Below, one piece after another: positions 22,349 through 32,775 of a stretch of DNA of 64,000 nucleotides. The DNA is from Tilletia caries (taxonomy: Eukaryota > Basidiomycota > Exobasidiomycetes > Tilletiales > Tilletiaceae): the NCBI GenBank assembly GCA_032718865.1, contig JALUTQ010000004.1:1116001-1180000 (forward strand), given 5' to 3'. Each line of letters starts with the position of its first letter. Position 1 is the first letter of the stretch. The notes under the pieces were generated by a model. It was not told the DNA's origin and ran no database searches. It saw only the letters and a program-made list of their open reading frames with translations. A program made the position numbers and the translations under genes.

Positions 22349-22721
22349 TCACTGGAATTCAGGCTTGAGGAAGGGCTTGTTGTTGTCATCGAATTCGACA
22401 ACATGGGTCACCTCAACGGCCGGTCGACCTTCACATCTGTAAAGGAGAGAAGCATGCAGATCAGCTACCTTCAGCGAGTAGGGAATTATGGGAATAGGCA
22501 GGTCGACTTTACATTCTGAAGATCCTCCTTATGTGGAAACATTGGACTCGGCCGCGCTCCATCTCGCATTCGTACTGTAGAATCTCCGAGAGCGTACATT
22601 TTGCCTTGATGGGCTTCTTCGTCGGCAAGACTTCGGAGGACGCGCCCGCCGACGACCGCTTCGTTGTTGGAAGGTTGGTACTGTCTGTCATTGTCGTCGC
22701 TGATGGCAAAGGGATGCTCAT
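22349..22721 (-). CDS. SOM1: SOM1-like twin-CX9C protein of the mitochondrial inner membrane peptidase complex
   Basis: Som1 is a small intermembrane-space subunit of the inner membrane peptidase (Imp1/Imp2). Two exons, 22513-22721 and 22349-22436, give 98 residues. Cysteines at about 42, 52, 61 and 71 form two CX9C pairs, CTLSEILQYEC and CFHIRRIFRIC. These resemble the fungal Som1 pattern (C..YEMTQY.C, C.P..RLFR.C) followed by a (T/A)VE(V/T)T block, here PAVEVT. The second pair is created by the splice, since its last Cys lies in exon 2. The TGA at 22349 overlaps a GTGAGT, so an extra small exon after a TTTTCAG near 22253 is possible and would change only the last residues. Divergent to the SLC25 gene, 125 bp between starts. 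Confidence 0.72.
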
Positions 22722-22846
22722 CACCGTCGAGGAGATGAAGCATCCGATGCGTTCCGACGTTCGTTTCTCTTCTTCCCTTTGTTCGCTTCTTCATCACGAC
22801 CAGAACGACCTCGACCTCGCATTCTGTCTTTTCCTTGTAAGAGGCC

Positions 22847-24287
22847 ATGTCGCATACTCCTGCTGCCCAAGGCTGGCCGCCGCTTCAGATCCCGATTGTC
22901 GATCTCGTCGCAGGAAGCTGTGCAGGAGCGGCGCAAGTCATCGTCGGCCAGCCACTCGATACGGTCAAGACCAGAGCACAGACATCGACTCAGTTCAAGG
23001 GACCTTTGGAAATCTTTGTTCGGACGCTCAAAGATGAGGGTGCGCTCGCATTCTTCAAGGGTGAGTCAGCCTTGATGTCTGTCGGGAATCCTAGAAACGT
23101 CGAATGCCGGAACATTGCTTGTTGACTTTCCTTCTATGACTCTGCTGTTTGGTAAGGGATGGCTTCCCCCCTCCTGGGTGTTGCCGCCCAGAACAGTCTG
23201 CTTTTCACCGCTTTCGCCCTTGCCAAACGTACCGTTTCGCCTTCTACTCAAGAACTCAGTGTGGCACAGGTCGCGGCAGCTGGAAGCATCGCCGGCGTTG
23301 TGAATTCAGTCCTGGCCTCTCCCGTCGAACTGTTCAAAATTCGGATGCAAGCACAGTACGGTTCACCAGCTGATCGCAAGCTCTCGCAAGTGGCTAAAGA
23401 TCGTTGAGTCTTTCGATAAGGCTCGCATGTTGGATATATCAGGTTACTGACCAGGTCGCAATGCTCCCTTCACAGTCTGGTCTCAACACGGCTTCAAGAG
23501 AGGTGTCATGAGAGGATTCTGGGTATGATGATTATCTCAAAGCCTGATAACAGCCAACAATCGCTCAAGTCTTACCCTTCTGCTTTTTCATCCAGGTGAC
23601 TGTCGCAAGGGAAGCCCCCGCATATGTATGTACCGAACCACCCTTCGTCGAGACATTTACCCTGCTGATCCGTTTGTCCCTTCAGGCTGGATTTTACGCT
23701 GGATTCGAAGCAGCCAAGCGTACTTTCCGAACCAGACTGTATCCAGACCTGCCCAAAGACCAGATGCTTCCTCTTTGGTGCCTTATGGCGTCCGGTGAGT
23801 ATGATGATCTCTTCTCCGACCACGCAGTGTGCACGCTTGTTCTGTTGTCTCGACGTTGCTCACTGTCCAATGATTGATTGTGCAGGCTCCACGGGCGGTA
23901 TCTGCAATTGGCTGGCATGCTACCCCCTCGGTGAGTCTAATACCCGGCTACAGTGCATGGGTCCGTCGATTCGGCGCCTGAACGTGTTTGCTTCATCTCC
24001 ATTTGCAGACGTGATCAAGAGCAAAGTTCAACTATCAAACTACCCACTGCGAGGATGGGGTCCCACGTATATCGCCACGGAATTCCAAACCATCGCAAGG
24101 CAGGAAGGATACCGGGCATTCCTACGCGGTCTTTCCCCAACGCGTATGTACAGATTGCTTCCAACAGAAGCTTCCGAAGGACTGACAGTTGTATTTCGGG
24201 ATTTCATCAGTGTTGCGTTCGATCCCTGCTGCGGCCGCCACATTCACCGTGTACGAGCTCACCCTCACCGCGTTGACCAAGGCATAA
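22847..24287 (+). CDS. Mitochondrial carrier of the carnitine/ornithine/YMC group (SLC25)
   Basis: Inner-membrane solute carrier. Eight exons (22847-23060, 23157-23402, 23476-23522, 23596-23625, 23686-23794, 23886-23930, 24009-24143, 24211-24287) sum to 300 residues. The three repeats show QPLDTVKTRAQ, SPVELFKIRMQAQ and YPLDVIKSKVQ, each followed by a GxxxFxxG-type helix (FFKGMASPL, VMRGFW, FLRGLSPTLLRSIP). The VAREAPAYAGFYAGFE block is typical of the carnitine/acylcarnitine and ornithine carriers and of the yeast Ymc proteins. Which substrate cannot be told from sequence alone. Intron 2 uses the weak donor GTTGAG. Starts at the first ATG, 125 bp from the divergent SOM1-like start. Confidence 0.88.
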
Positions 24288-24885
24288 ATGACAAGTCTTT
24301 ACCAGGAACACGCGCCAAAAGGGAAGACTGCCAATCCAGGCCACAGGCCGAGGAAAGCGCGTCAGTCACAGTATTTCGTAGAACGCTAATCCGTCATGGC
24401 ATTCATATCCCTGGGTATGCGTCTGCCTCTGCAGTTGTGCTATCGGTCGGCCTGCTGATTCTGCGTTTGCAAGCAGGTCTCTTTTGGGCTTTGGCACAGG
24501 AAAACGAGAGCGCTCTTGTGCCTTGTGGTGGCGCCAGATCTCGTCGGAGTTGCGCGGCAATTTCCACTTTGCGTGCCAGAATTTCGAGATCAAAAGTGGG
24601 AAGGAAGTCCGGGTCGCTGTCAGTGCGCTGCGCCTCCTACCACCTTGTCGCGCTGCGTCCGCCGTCCGGTTATTCTACCTCGAAGCGAGAGAGGAGATGA
24701 GCGTCGCAGCTCCCGGAACGCATGGTTTGGCGATGGATGGTGTCTGGTGAAGTTATATAAAGCAAGGGTCATGACGAGCTCTGACTCGCCCGTGTCGACT
24801 CACCCAGTCTTCTCCCTTACAGTCTTCGCACCCCCCATCTGCTGATCGCTCTCATCTTTCATCCCCCGACGCACTCTTCTTTCCA
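24288..24885 (+). promoter_or_regulatory. Intergenic stretch with TATA box of the secreted-protein gene
   Basis: No gene supported in the left 400 bp. TTATATAAAG at 24753-24762 lies about 125 bp before the ATG at 24886, and the leader is pyrimidine-rich with several CACCC/CCCC blocks, consistent with a strongly expressed gene. Confidence 0.55.
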
Positions 24886-25563
24886 ATGCAATCCTTCATC
24901 GCAACAACCAACTTCCTCGCCCTCGCCTTCACCGGCCTGGTTGCCGCTCGTGCTGCTCCGCCATCCTTCAACGGCAACGGGGCCAACATCACATGCGAGA
25001 CCACGCCGTTCTACGTCGCCAACCCGGCCTTCTATCCGAACAATGACTATTACAAGAAGACATATCTTGGCATCCAGGTGCAAGGCGAGCACCCGCTCTC
25101 TCTCGCTATGAAGTACGGCCCTTACGTTCAGCCCCCTACGCCGGTCAACTTCTACCGCTGCTCGTCGGCGTACATGCCCAACAGCAACGAGAGCGCGTAC
25201 AGCTTCTACGGCCACCTCCAACTCGCCAACGACCGCAGTCAGTCGAGCTGCTTCGCCGTACGATCGCTCAGGAATGCCTCGGATCAAAAAGTGGTGGTCG
25301 CGAATTGCAAATACACGGATGGCCCTACGCAGCTGCGGCAGTGGTGGCGATTCGATCAGGCGGACGATAATGTCGAACTCAGCTTCGTGGGCAAGCCGGA
25401 CACCAAGTACGACGATGGCTCGTTCGGGAGCTACCAGAACGTCAACCTGACCGTGGCGGTACCCTATCAGGATGGAAGCGCTTCGTTCTGGGGTCTTCAC
25501 TGGGACAAGGCTGCCAGTCAACCGTTCATCAACAGCGTTCAGTTTGAGTACAACAGCTCGTGA
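24886..25563 (+). CDS. Secreted glycoprotein of unknown function
   Basis: Single-exon gene of 225 residues. A clear signal peptide covers about residues 1-24 (hydrophobic FLALAFTGLVAARA). The mature part has four cysteines and five N-glycosylation sequons (NIT, NES, NAS, NLT, NSS). A QLRQWW motif near residue 147 recalls the QxW signature of ricin-B-type beta-trefoil folds, but I cannot show the three repeats. The length, the signal peptide and the lack of a recognisable enzyme domain would suit a cell-wall or secreted effector-like protein; that is inference. A good TATA box precedes it. Confidence 0.8.
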   Translation: MQSFIATTNFLALAFTGLVAARAAPPSFNGNGANITCETTPFYVANPAFYPNNDYYKKTYLGIQVQGEHPLSLAMKYGPYVQPPTPVNFYRCSSAYMPNSNESAYSFYGHLQLANDRSQSSCFAVRSLRNASDQKVVVANCKYTDGPTQLRQWWRFDQADDNVELSFVGKPDTKYDDGSFGSYQNVNLTVAVPYQDGSASFWGLHWDKAASQPFINSVQFEYNSS

Positions 25564-26136
25564 TGCGGCCATGTCTCACTTTCCCTCTTCGAAGTCTCTT
25601 CTGTATCAGTTCGGATCTTACTGTGGCTCAACTTGATCGCAATTCATTGTCTGGAGATGCCACCACATTTGCACATCTGGGTCTACCGTCGCCTGCACAA
25701 CTATCAGTAGCACACGAGCTGGGCCTTCACAAGGCCCCAGCGATGGGGGTGAGCGTGTCTAGGTAACGAGACGGTGATGGAGAGAGACCTCCTCAGGACT
25801 CTCAATAGGCTCCGCTATGAAGGCAAGTACTGTGCTGAGACTCCCGAATGGCAAGCACATGCGGAACATCGAGAGCAAGAATGTTGAAGGATGAGGGAAT
25901 TGATTTGATTGAGTGACAATACAAAAATGATGTTTGGGGATATGATGAGTGGGGGGTCGGGTGAGGGGGCGGATTCACGTATCAAAAGGACCCTGGATGG
26001 GCTGGGTCGTGTGGACGAAGATGAAAGCCGGAGAACTTGAGGAGCCGGTGGGCGTAATCATCAGGATGGATCGGCCGCTTGCGTGTGGAAGAGGGGGTAG
26101 TCAAAGAATGAACTTGGACGAAGGCCCTCGACACGT
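25564..26136. other. Convergent 3' region, no gene
   Basis: Lies between the 3' ends of the secreted-protein gene (+) and the metallothionein gene (-). I see only untranslated or intergenic sequence. Confidence 0.5.
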
Positions 26137-26322
26137 TTAGTGGTCGCACGAGCAGTTCTCGGCGCACGAGCAGCTGAAGGGGAGTGGCAAAGGGAGAAGA
26201 GAGGATGGCGATGTTAGAGAATCTGAGTCGAGGAAGAAGAGCCAAGGGCCAGAAGGCAGGAGAAGAACTCACCAGCCGTCAGTGCAGCAGTCGCATCCGT
26301 CGGTGTAAGTGGCAGCCTGCAT
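26137..26322 (-). CDS. Metallothionein, 28 residues
   Basis: Tiny cysteine-rich metal-binding protein, expected to chelate Cu/Zn/Cd in the cytosol. Two exons, 26273-26322 and 26137-26173, split by a GTGAGT...CCTTCAG intron of 99 bp. The protein opens MQAATYTDG and then has 8 Cys in 17 residues: CDCC, then CCSC (its first Cys codon is made by the splice), then CSC before the final DH. There are no aromatic residues apart from one N-terminal Tyr and no large hydrophobics, as in other fungal metallothioneins (for example the 25-residue Agaricus type). The ATG at 26322 is preceded by a (CCCAA)n leader and a TATA box at about 26435. Its small exons hide it from ORF callers. Confidence 0.85.
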
Positions 26323-26445
26323 ATTGAAGTTGGTTGGGTTGGGTTGGGTTGGGTGGGAAAGGGTTGGTATGTGTGTGTGCGAGTGTGATTGGGTGGGGAG
26401 AAAGGTCAGGTTGATCTGGGAACGATAGGGCCCTTATATACCTTT
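26323..26445 (-). promoter_or_regulatory. Metallothionein leader and TATA box
   Basis: On the gene's strand a TATATAAGGGCCC lies near 26430-26442, about 110 bp before the start. Between them is a GT-rich tract and a run of four to five CCCAA units at 26331-26360. I found no certain metal-response element. Confidence 0.6.
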
Positions 26446-29335
26446 TCAACCTGGGTCCGGTCTTTAGACACCGAAAGCCTGCTTTGGGAGAGATAACTGC
26501 GCAAGCACCCAGTTCCCGCAGTGATGAGGCTGTCGTACGACCGCCCCGTTTCCCAGCTCACTTTCAGCCGCCTCTCAGCCTGCCAGAGAATGAGCGCAAT
26601 GAATAAGATCGGTCAATAGAACTGAAACCTTGTGCCTTGAATTGAGGACCGATGAGCCTGGCACGAGCTCAAGTAGTCGGAGCCAGGCGGCGTTGGGGTG
26701 GGGGGGAGTGATGCCCGGGCCTCGGAGTGCGAGGGAAGCGCCAGATGAATTCGGGCGGGTAGGCTGGCGAATAATGGCGATTCGAAGCATAAAGGGACCT
26801 AAACGAGATAAGCATCAGCAGCGGGCAGCAGGGCAGAGTAATGGTAAGCGATTAATGCGCGGCAGAGCTGTGGGAACTGGGAACAGCGTTTCCTCAGTTC
26901 GAAAAGGGATCGAGCCTGCTTGGGATCTGGCATCTGGGACTTGGGAGACGGTCGATGGTTGGGGGTACGCTGATACGGTGACTACTTTTCGTGTGGCACG
27001 GACTCTACTCACGCTGAATCCCGCCCTGCCTGCATACTTGGCAACCTTTGTTCGAGCGCCCGGCGCCCATTTGTGTACGCCGACTGAATCTTGAGCCAAT
27101 ATTGCGGCAATTAAAATCGGTCCCGCGGCGAATACCACAGGCTGGAAGCATGTGCCGAAGGATGCTGCGGAATCTGTGTAACACAAAATCAGATACCAAC
27201 AAAAGTAAAAGGTCAGCTCTCACGGTCGCGGTCGCGGGCGAGGGCCGAGGGGCGACGCGCAGTAAGGATGAGAATATGAGTGAGAGGAACTGAGTCCGCA
27301 TAAACAGCGCGGCGACCTCAAGCCCTCTAAAGTGATAGGTTTGGAATGGAACCTTGTTCTCTTTCCTCGCAGGCGGCGGGAGACGGCAGACGGGACCTGA
27401 TGAGCAGAAAACAGCGCAAGGTCATCCTGCTTAATAATGCTTACCTGCTCCTGCCTGCAGTCGCCAAGCTCAGGGCGAGCTGATGGCTCGATGCCGCGTC
27501 TGTGATCTTTGCCTGAAGCTGGCCGAGCTGAGCGATGAGCAGGCCTGGCGTTGGCTGTCGACGCTGGGAGGAAGCATGCAGTTCCGTGTGACACTCTGAT
27601 CACCTTTCCCTCAGTCCGCCTGGGTCTGCACAGCATCGTGTGAGACGATCCTCGTGTGCTCAGTTCGCGAGACCGCGTCGTCGCTACGCCTGATGGTCTA
27701 TGACAAAATCAAATGAAATGATGAGGTTGAGCGGTGAGCGGTGAGCAGGCGACGAGCCAAAGCATTGGGTCTGGCCGCCAACGGAGATCTGAATGCTGAA
27801 GAATAGGGGGGCCAAAGCAGGATAGGTGTAGAACAAGTCAGCTACGGGCCGCCAACACCTGAACACCGGAAGTAGGTCATCGCAGGCCCGGTATGCAGTC
27901 ATCATTGACAACGAGGATTGAGCTGAACTGGAGCCTGAGAGGCCTGAGGTCGTGCCGCCGTCTCGCGAGGCGAGCGATAGAGGTACCTCTCTGGAACGCC
28001 GCAACCCTCGTTTTGGAGTAATCAGCCGTGACAGGGCCAGGCCCTTTTTGCCAGCATTGAGGTCATACTTCCGTACGGGCAGGCCAAAGGACTCTCCCAA
28101 CCTTATCCTCCTGGCCTGCCTACCTGCGGCACGCGGTCGAACTTTTGAGACGATCAAGATGCCGCTCGAGAGTCGGGACGTTTCTGACCGCTGACCTCGT
28201 GTGCCTGGTCCGCGCCAGCTTGCCGGCAGCACACTTTGGGTGGCGCAACTGAGCCCATTCGGTCCAATTGCCGTCAGGGCGCGTCGGCTTGCGAGCAGTG
28301 AAGTCCGGCGGGCGTAGTTGACACTGTGCTGATAGAGCAGAGTGGGAGAACGTAAACAAAACAGAGGTGGAGGAATTGCGTTAGCGCTTAGCAAGAGCTG
28401 CAGCCACAACACGAAGTAAGCGTGTCAAGGCTCAAGGGAGTAAGTAGCAGACGAAGTAGAGCTGCCGAGTCCACCTTTCCAAAGGACGTCGGCTCTTTCC
28501 TGGCGTATGCCGTATGTCGTGATCACCACGGGAAGTGAGAATCCGGCAGGAATTCCAGTTGTTTTGACGGATCCACACTCCAGCATGAAGCGCGCGTCAT
28601 GGGTCTTGAGAAGGGCCCCGAGTACGCAATAGCGGCAGCCGCGAAGGCGGACCGAGGCCGTCCATCGCTGCGGCTGACGTAGGTCCGCCCACGAAAGGTC
28701 CGCAAAGGCCCCGAGGCGCGCGGAAGAGAGACAGCCGAATGCCGCTGTACTTTTGGGGGAGAGAAAGGAGAGAGGCCGGAAGGAAACCCATGTCAGCCTC
28801 AAAGGGTGTCAGCCGCGTCCAAAGCGAGCAAAAGTGGAATGCAGTGAGTCCGCCGAGGCTGCAATAGGAGCGGGTGGGTGTGGGACGCGCGCGCATCAGA
28901 ACGCCGAAGCGTATCGAAACTGGAGGAGGGAACAACATCATCCTGTCCCTCCTGCTTTCCCCTCTCGCTGACAGCACCACTTGATGCTCTCAGTGTGATG
29001 AGCATCCAAGGAATGAGTCTCGTCGTCAAAGCCATGAGGGGGTATGAGTGGTTGGTGAAGGGGAAGGTGAACGGAACATGGGGATATGGAGGCGGGCGAC
29101 AACATGTGAGGATTTTAGACGCCGAGAAAGTGGGGCATCGTTTTCGCCCTCCTCAGCTCCTCAATCCTCAATGCCTCACCAACGAAGAGAAACGCAGCCA
29201 CGGCAGTTCGACGTTCGCAGCCGCGAAGGCATCGCCCACTGAGGGCACTGACCATCTCGGGCGGAAAGATGCGACTACCTTCTTGGGAAGGGGCAGCGAA
29301 GGTAGAGGTCCCCCAGTCCCGCATTGTCCCTGACC
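26446..29335. other. Gene-poor gap of about 2.9 kb
   Basis: Longest gap outside the transposon. Open frames here (for example 242 codons on the minus strand at 27684-28412) lack domain content and credible start context. No repeats, tRNA or transposon remnants were recognised. A non-coding transcript or a long regulatory region cannot be excluded. Confidence 0.45.
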
Positions 29336-31215
29336 TCACCTCACCAACCTCCTAGGCACCTCCTTTTCCGAGATATAGTGCTGCCGAACATGTTCCCAAA
29401 TACCCATTCCCTCACTCATCTGGCCACCAGCCCTCGAAGGACTGGGATCGTTCGCCGTGGACATCCCTGTTCTGGGCCGGGCCGGGGAAGCGTACGCGAT
29501 CCCAAAGACCGTTCCCATCAGATGGGCCGCATGGCCGAGGGAGAGACTTCTGGCCGCTGCGCCGATGGGAGAGTTGAGCAGGGTGAGGAGCAGACAGGTC
29601 GCGTCGAAGAGCATCAGGCCTGATACAGCCGTTTGGGCGGGTACGGCCGTTTGCGGCAGGAAGATGATGCTGTAGAGCCAGAGACATAAATAAGTTTGAG
29701 TCGTCATCTCATTGGGGCCAAGAAAGGAGAGAGAACGGGAACGTACCCGATCATGGCTTCCGGATGACAAGCAGCTACGGCACCCAAAGTAGCAAGCAAG
29801 GCGCCGCTCGCGCCTAAGCCAGGTGTGAACCCAATCCCGCGTAATGACTGAACCCGACTCGCCAAATCCGCATTGAACTGCATCGAGGCGGATGGTCCCG
29901 TTTTCGGCATTGCCTTGATTCGTCTGCGAAGGGCGAACCGGGCGGCACGGAAGCGGGAAAATGCCCAAATTTGTGAGCCAAAAGAGGCAACCAGGCCTGC
30001 GGAGATCCAGAAAGCGAGGAAGTGAGCTGTGGGAGAGGCGTCGGGTGTCCAGGGTGCGTTTATGCTCTCGTTGCCCAGAACGCCGGCGAATATTATGGAG
30101 GTGAAGTCATCCCAGGACCACTGGAGGTCATGACTACCGTCCAAGGATGCCTTCGCGTCGTTCCGTTGCATATGACCAATCTTGGGGTCGAGACTAAGGC
30201 CAAAGTCGAATTTGGCGCGTCCCTCCCGGAAGACAGGATCCCGAATGAAGTGTTGGGAGAACTGCCAGAGAACGTAATTGTTCAGAGCAAAGTGGATAAA
30301 GCCGGCATGAGCAAAAGTGGACGTGGCCATGGTGTAGTACCGCTGAGAGTTCGGCTGATGGGTGAAATGCGTCCACATGAATAGCCGTGCGCGAGCGGAA
30401 GGCAGCCGGAAGCCGAGAAAGACGAGGGTATTGATGCCGATGATGGGGATCACCGCGCGCTGTGAGGGTGTCAGCTCGAGGTAGGACTGCGCGAGGTAGG
30501 TACATGCGCGCCCGAACTGCATCTGGGCTTCGCGAGGTAGGAAAGAGACTGCGTCGAGGGTGGAGCGTACGAAGATGCCTAGCTCGTGTGCGACGTCATG
30601 TGCATGCGCGCTGTCAAGTTGAGCCTGTTGACGCGAGCGGGCGCGGGAGGATGGGGGAGCATCACTACCGCCGCCCTCAACGGTGAAGAAGGAGGAGAAG
30701 TCGCCAAAGGTGGATGACGACGCGGTGTAGGCTGTATGCTGAGTCTGCCTTCGTATTCTGGGTAGATTGTACGCCTCGATCAGTCGTTCCGTTTGGATTT
30801 CCGAGTAATATCCAGCGAAGTTGTATATGAGTGAGCACCCGAAGATGGTGACCAGAAAAGGAACAAGCAGCTTTGGTCCTTGTTTAGGCAGACCGTATTC
30901 GTCTGTGTTTCGATCGTAGCTACTTGCGCTCGGCCCAACTGATGGTGATGGGTCCAGCGATGCCGCCGCTGCCGATGGGCCCGGTGCCGATGCTGTGGTT
31001 GTGGAAGCCGACCTCCGAGTTTGTGTTGGCAAGAGTGGGAAGGTAGACCTAATCACAGGTGCGAGCGGTCGAGTGAATGGCGCCCGTCGCGAGACTCCTC
31101 CGCATGAGGACGCCGCTATCGACGACGATGGCCGCGCTGCTGTGAGGCAAAGATGCCTCGATCTTGATGCCGGCTGGAGTCCTGCGACTCTGCGCAGAGC
31201 AGTGTATGCCTTCAT
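29336..31215 (-). CDS. Mitochondrial rhomboid serine protease, copy B (Pcp1/PARL type)
   Basis: Paralogue of the gene at 3.45 kb. Two exons, 29747-31215 and 29336-29669, give 600 residues. The intron splits the Gly codon in the same place as copy A. The N-terminus is Arg/Ser-rich, as a presequence would be. The core runs GINTLVFLGFR, FMWTHFTHQPNSQRYYTM, FIHFALNNYVLWQFSQHFIRD. It carries the catalytic Ser in GLGASGA and the catalytic His in GHAAHLMG. Both catalytic residues are present, so it should be active. The C-terminus is shorter than in copy A and lacks its Lys/Glu tail. Copy B is close to A through the core but clearly diverged at both ends, so this is an old or fast-evolving duplication rather than a recent one. 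Confidence 0.92.
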
Positions 31216-31622
31216 CCTGCTGGCGACGCGACACCCGGAGAGCTGGATACTGAACTCGCGCTAGGGCAACGCAGGGCTTGGAGCGTCTGATGTTCAGCAG
31301 CAACGCACTCAGAAGACACTTTCGAAGGCATGGCGAGGTCGAGGTGCTGATGATGGAAGATCCGGACAAAGGGAATGGCAAAAAAAGGGAAGCTCGTTAC
31401 GCAACACCACTTCCCGGCCTCATCTCACTCTCTGGCAGCAAGTAGCAAGCCGCAGCATTCAAAATGCTGAATCTCCTATTGAAAGGTTGACGGACAACAT
31501 CATGATGCGGAGGTCTGATTCTGGTGAGTGGCAAGAGATAACGCTGTCCCTGCAAGTCCCGAAAAAGAACGAGGCCGGCCGGGGCACAGAAAGGCACAGT
31601 CGAAGAGGCACGGCCTTCCCAT

Positions 31623-32246
31623 CTACAGCGTAGGGGCCAAAGGGTCGATATCCTCCAGATCACCCTTCCCTTCGTAAATCTCGACAATCGTCGCGCTTTC
31701 GGTCACGATCTTCCGGCCCGTCGTCAGCGTCTCGCCCTTGCTGGGGTCCACCTTGGCCAGCTCACGCCACGCTTGCTTGTTGTAGTGGCCATGCGCGATC
31801 TCGGGGTGCTCCCAGTGGCCACGGCTGAAATTGATGTACGAGTGCACGCGCTTCTCGCCGAGGTCGACCGTGGTGGTCACCACCGTGCCGGTCTCTTCGA
31901 TCCAGGAGATCTGTAGTCGAGCCAAATGCACTGTTAGATCCCAGAGTGGAGAATAGGAGAGGGAAAGAGGTCATCACGCTCACCATGAAAATGTCATCGC
32001 GGATCTTTCGCATTGAGCACTCTTGCCAATTGGAGCGCCCACCCATCGGACCGCTATGAATTTTGTACACGATACGATCGGCGGACTTGTACCATGCCTC
32101 ATATCGCCACCCGTTGTCATACTCGTAGACAACGTGCTTGTTCTATCGGCGGAGCAGCATGCAAAAAGAGGGAATGTAAGCCAGACATCTTTGAGCGAAC
32201 GCGGGCAGATCAGTCGAAAACTCACAATGATCGCGTCAAGGCTCAT
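31623..32246 (-). CDS. PAD: Phenolic acid decarboxylase
   Basis: Decarboxylates hydroxycinnamic acids such as ferulate and p-coumarate to vinyl phenols, a way to detoxify plant phenolics. Three exons, 32226-32246, 31984-32142 and 31623-31910, give 155 residues, close to the usual 160-180. Family blocks are present in order: HVVYEYDNGWRYEAW, VYKIHSGPMGGR, SWIEETGTVVTTTVD, KRVHSYINF and WEHPEIA. The Tyr, Arg and Glu that line the active site in bacterial enzymes fall inside these blocks. No signal peptide, so cytosolic. The first exon is only seven codons, but the join gives the family's normal N-terminus. Same strand as the downstream dehydrogenase, with separate promoters. Confidence 0.9.
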
Positions 32247-32775
32247 TGTGGTGATGGACTTTGAAGTTGAGTGGCAAGACTACTGTAGGGCCAGAAATGA
32301 GGACTGATGTCGTGGCGGTGGGGAGGGCGCCTAGGGACGAAAAATGAGAGGAAGAAAGGGAGAAGAAAGCGTGTCCTTTTGTAGCTTGCTCAAGGACATG
32401 CCTGATCTGCTAGATAACAGAGAGGGGGGCAGTGAGTATAAACGTTCGGTGAGTACGGCGGTGTCACATTGGAGCAAATACCACACCCAGAAGCCCGCGC
32501 GGCGCCCTAGGCCGGGGCCCGACGCGAGAGCAGTGCTTGCGGATGACACGAAGCCGATGACAGGCAACCGGCATCAAGGATCATATATGGGAGGTTTCGC
32601 CTGTAAAGTCGACGCAACTTCGAAGCATGTTCGTCGCGAGGTTACGTTGCTTGACGGGTGAAACACCCATAATCGCCTGCTTGCGTTACGCGGCCGGAAA
32701 ACGCGGGCTGACCAACGGTTTGCGATTCGGACTTCGGAGTAACATGATCCAAGAACACGTAACTTGCGAAATCCT
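32247..32775. other. Intergenic stretch before PAD
   Basis: Promoter region for the decarboxylase and 3' flank of the dehydrogenase. I see no additional gene. Confidence 0.5.

Noticed and set aside
24859..25572. A 237-codon antisense frame opposite the secreted-protein gene
   Set aside because: The sense frame has a signal peptide, glycosylation sites and a TATA box; the antisense frame is a shadow of its GC-rich codons.
27684..28412. A 242-codon minus-strand frame in the gene-poor gap
   Set aside because: No domain, no promoter signals, amino-acid composition typical of random GC-rich sequence (Arg/Ser/Leu).
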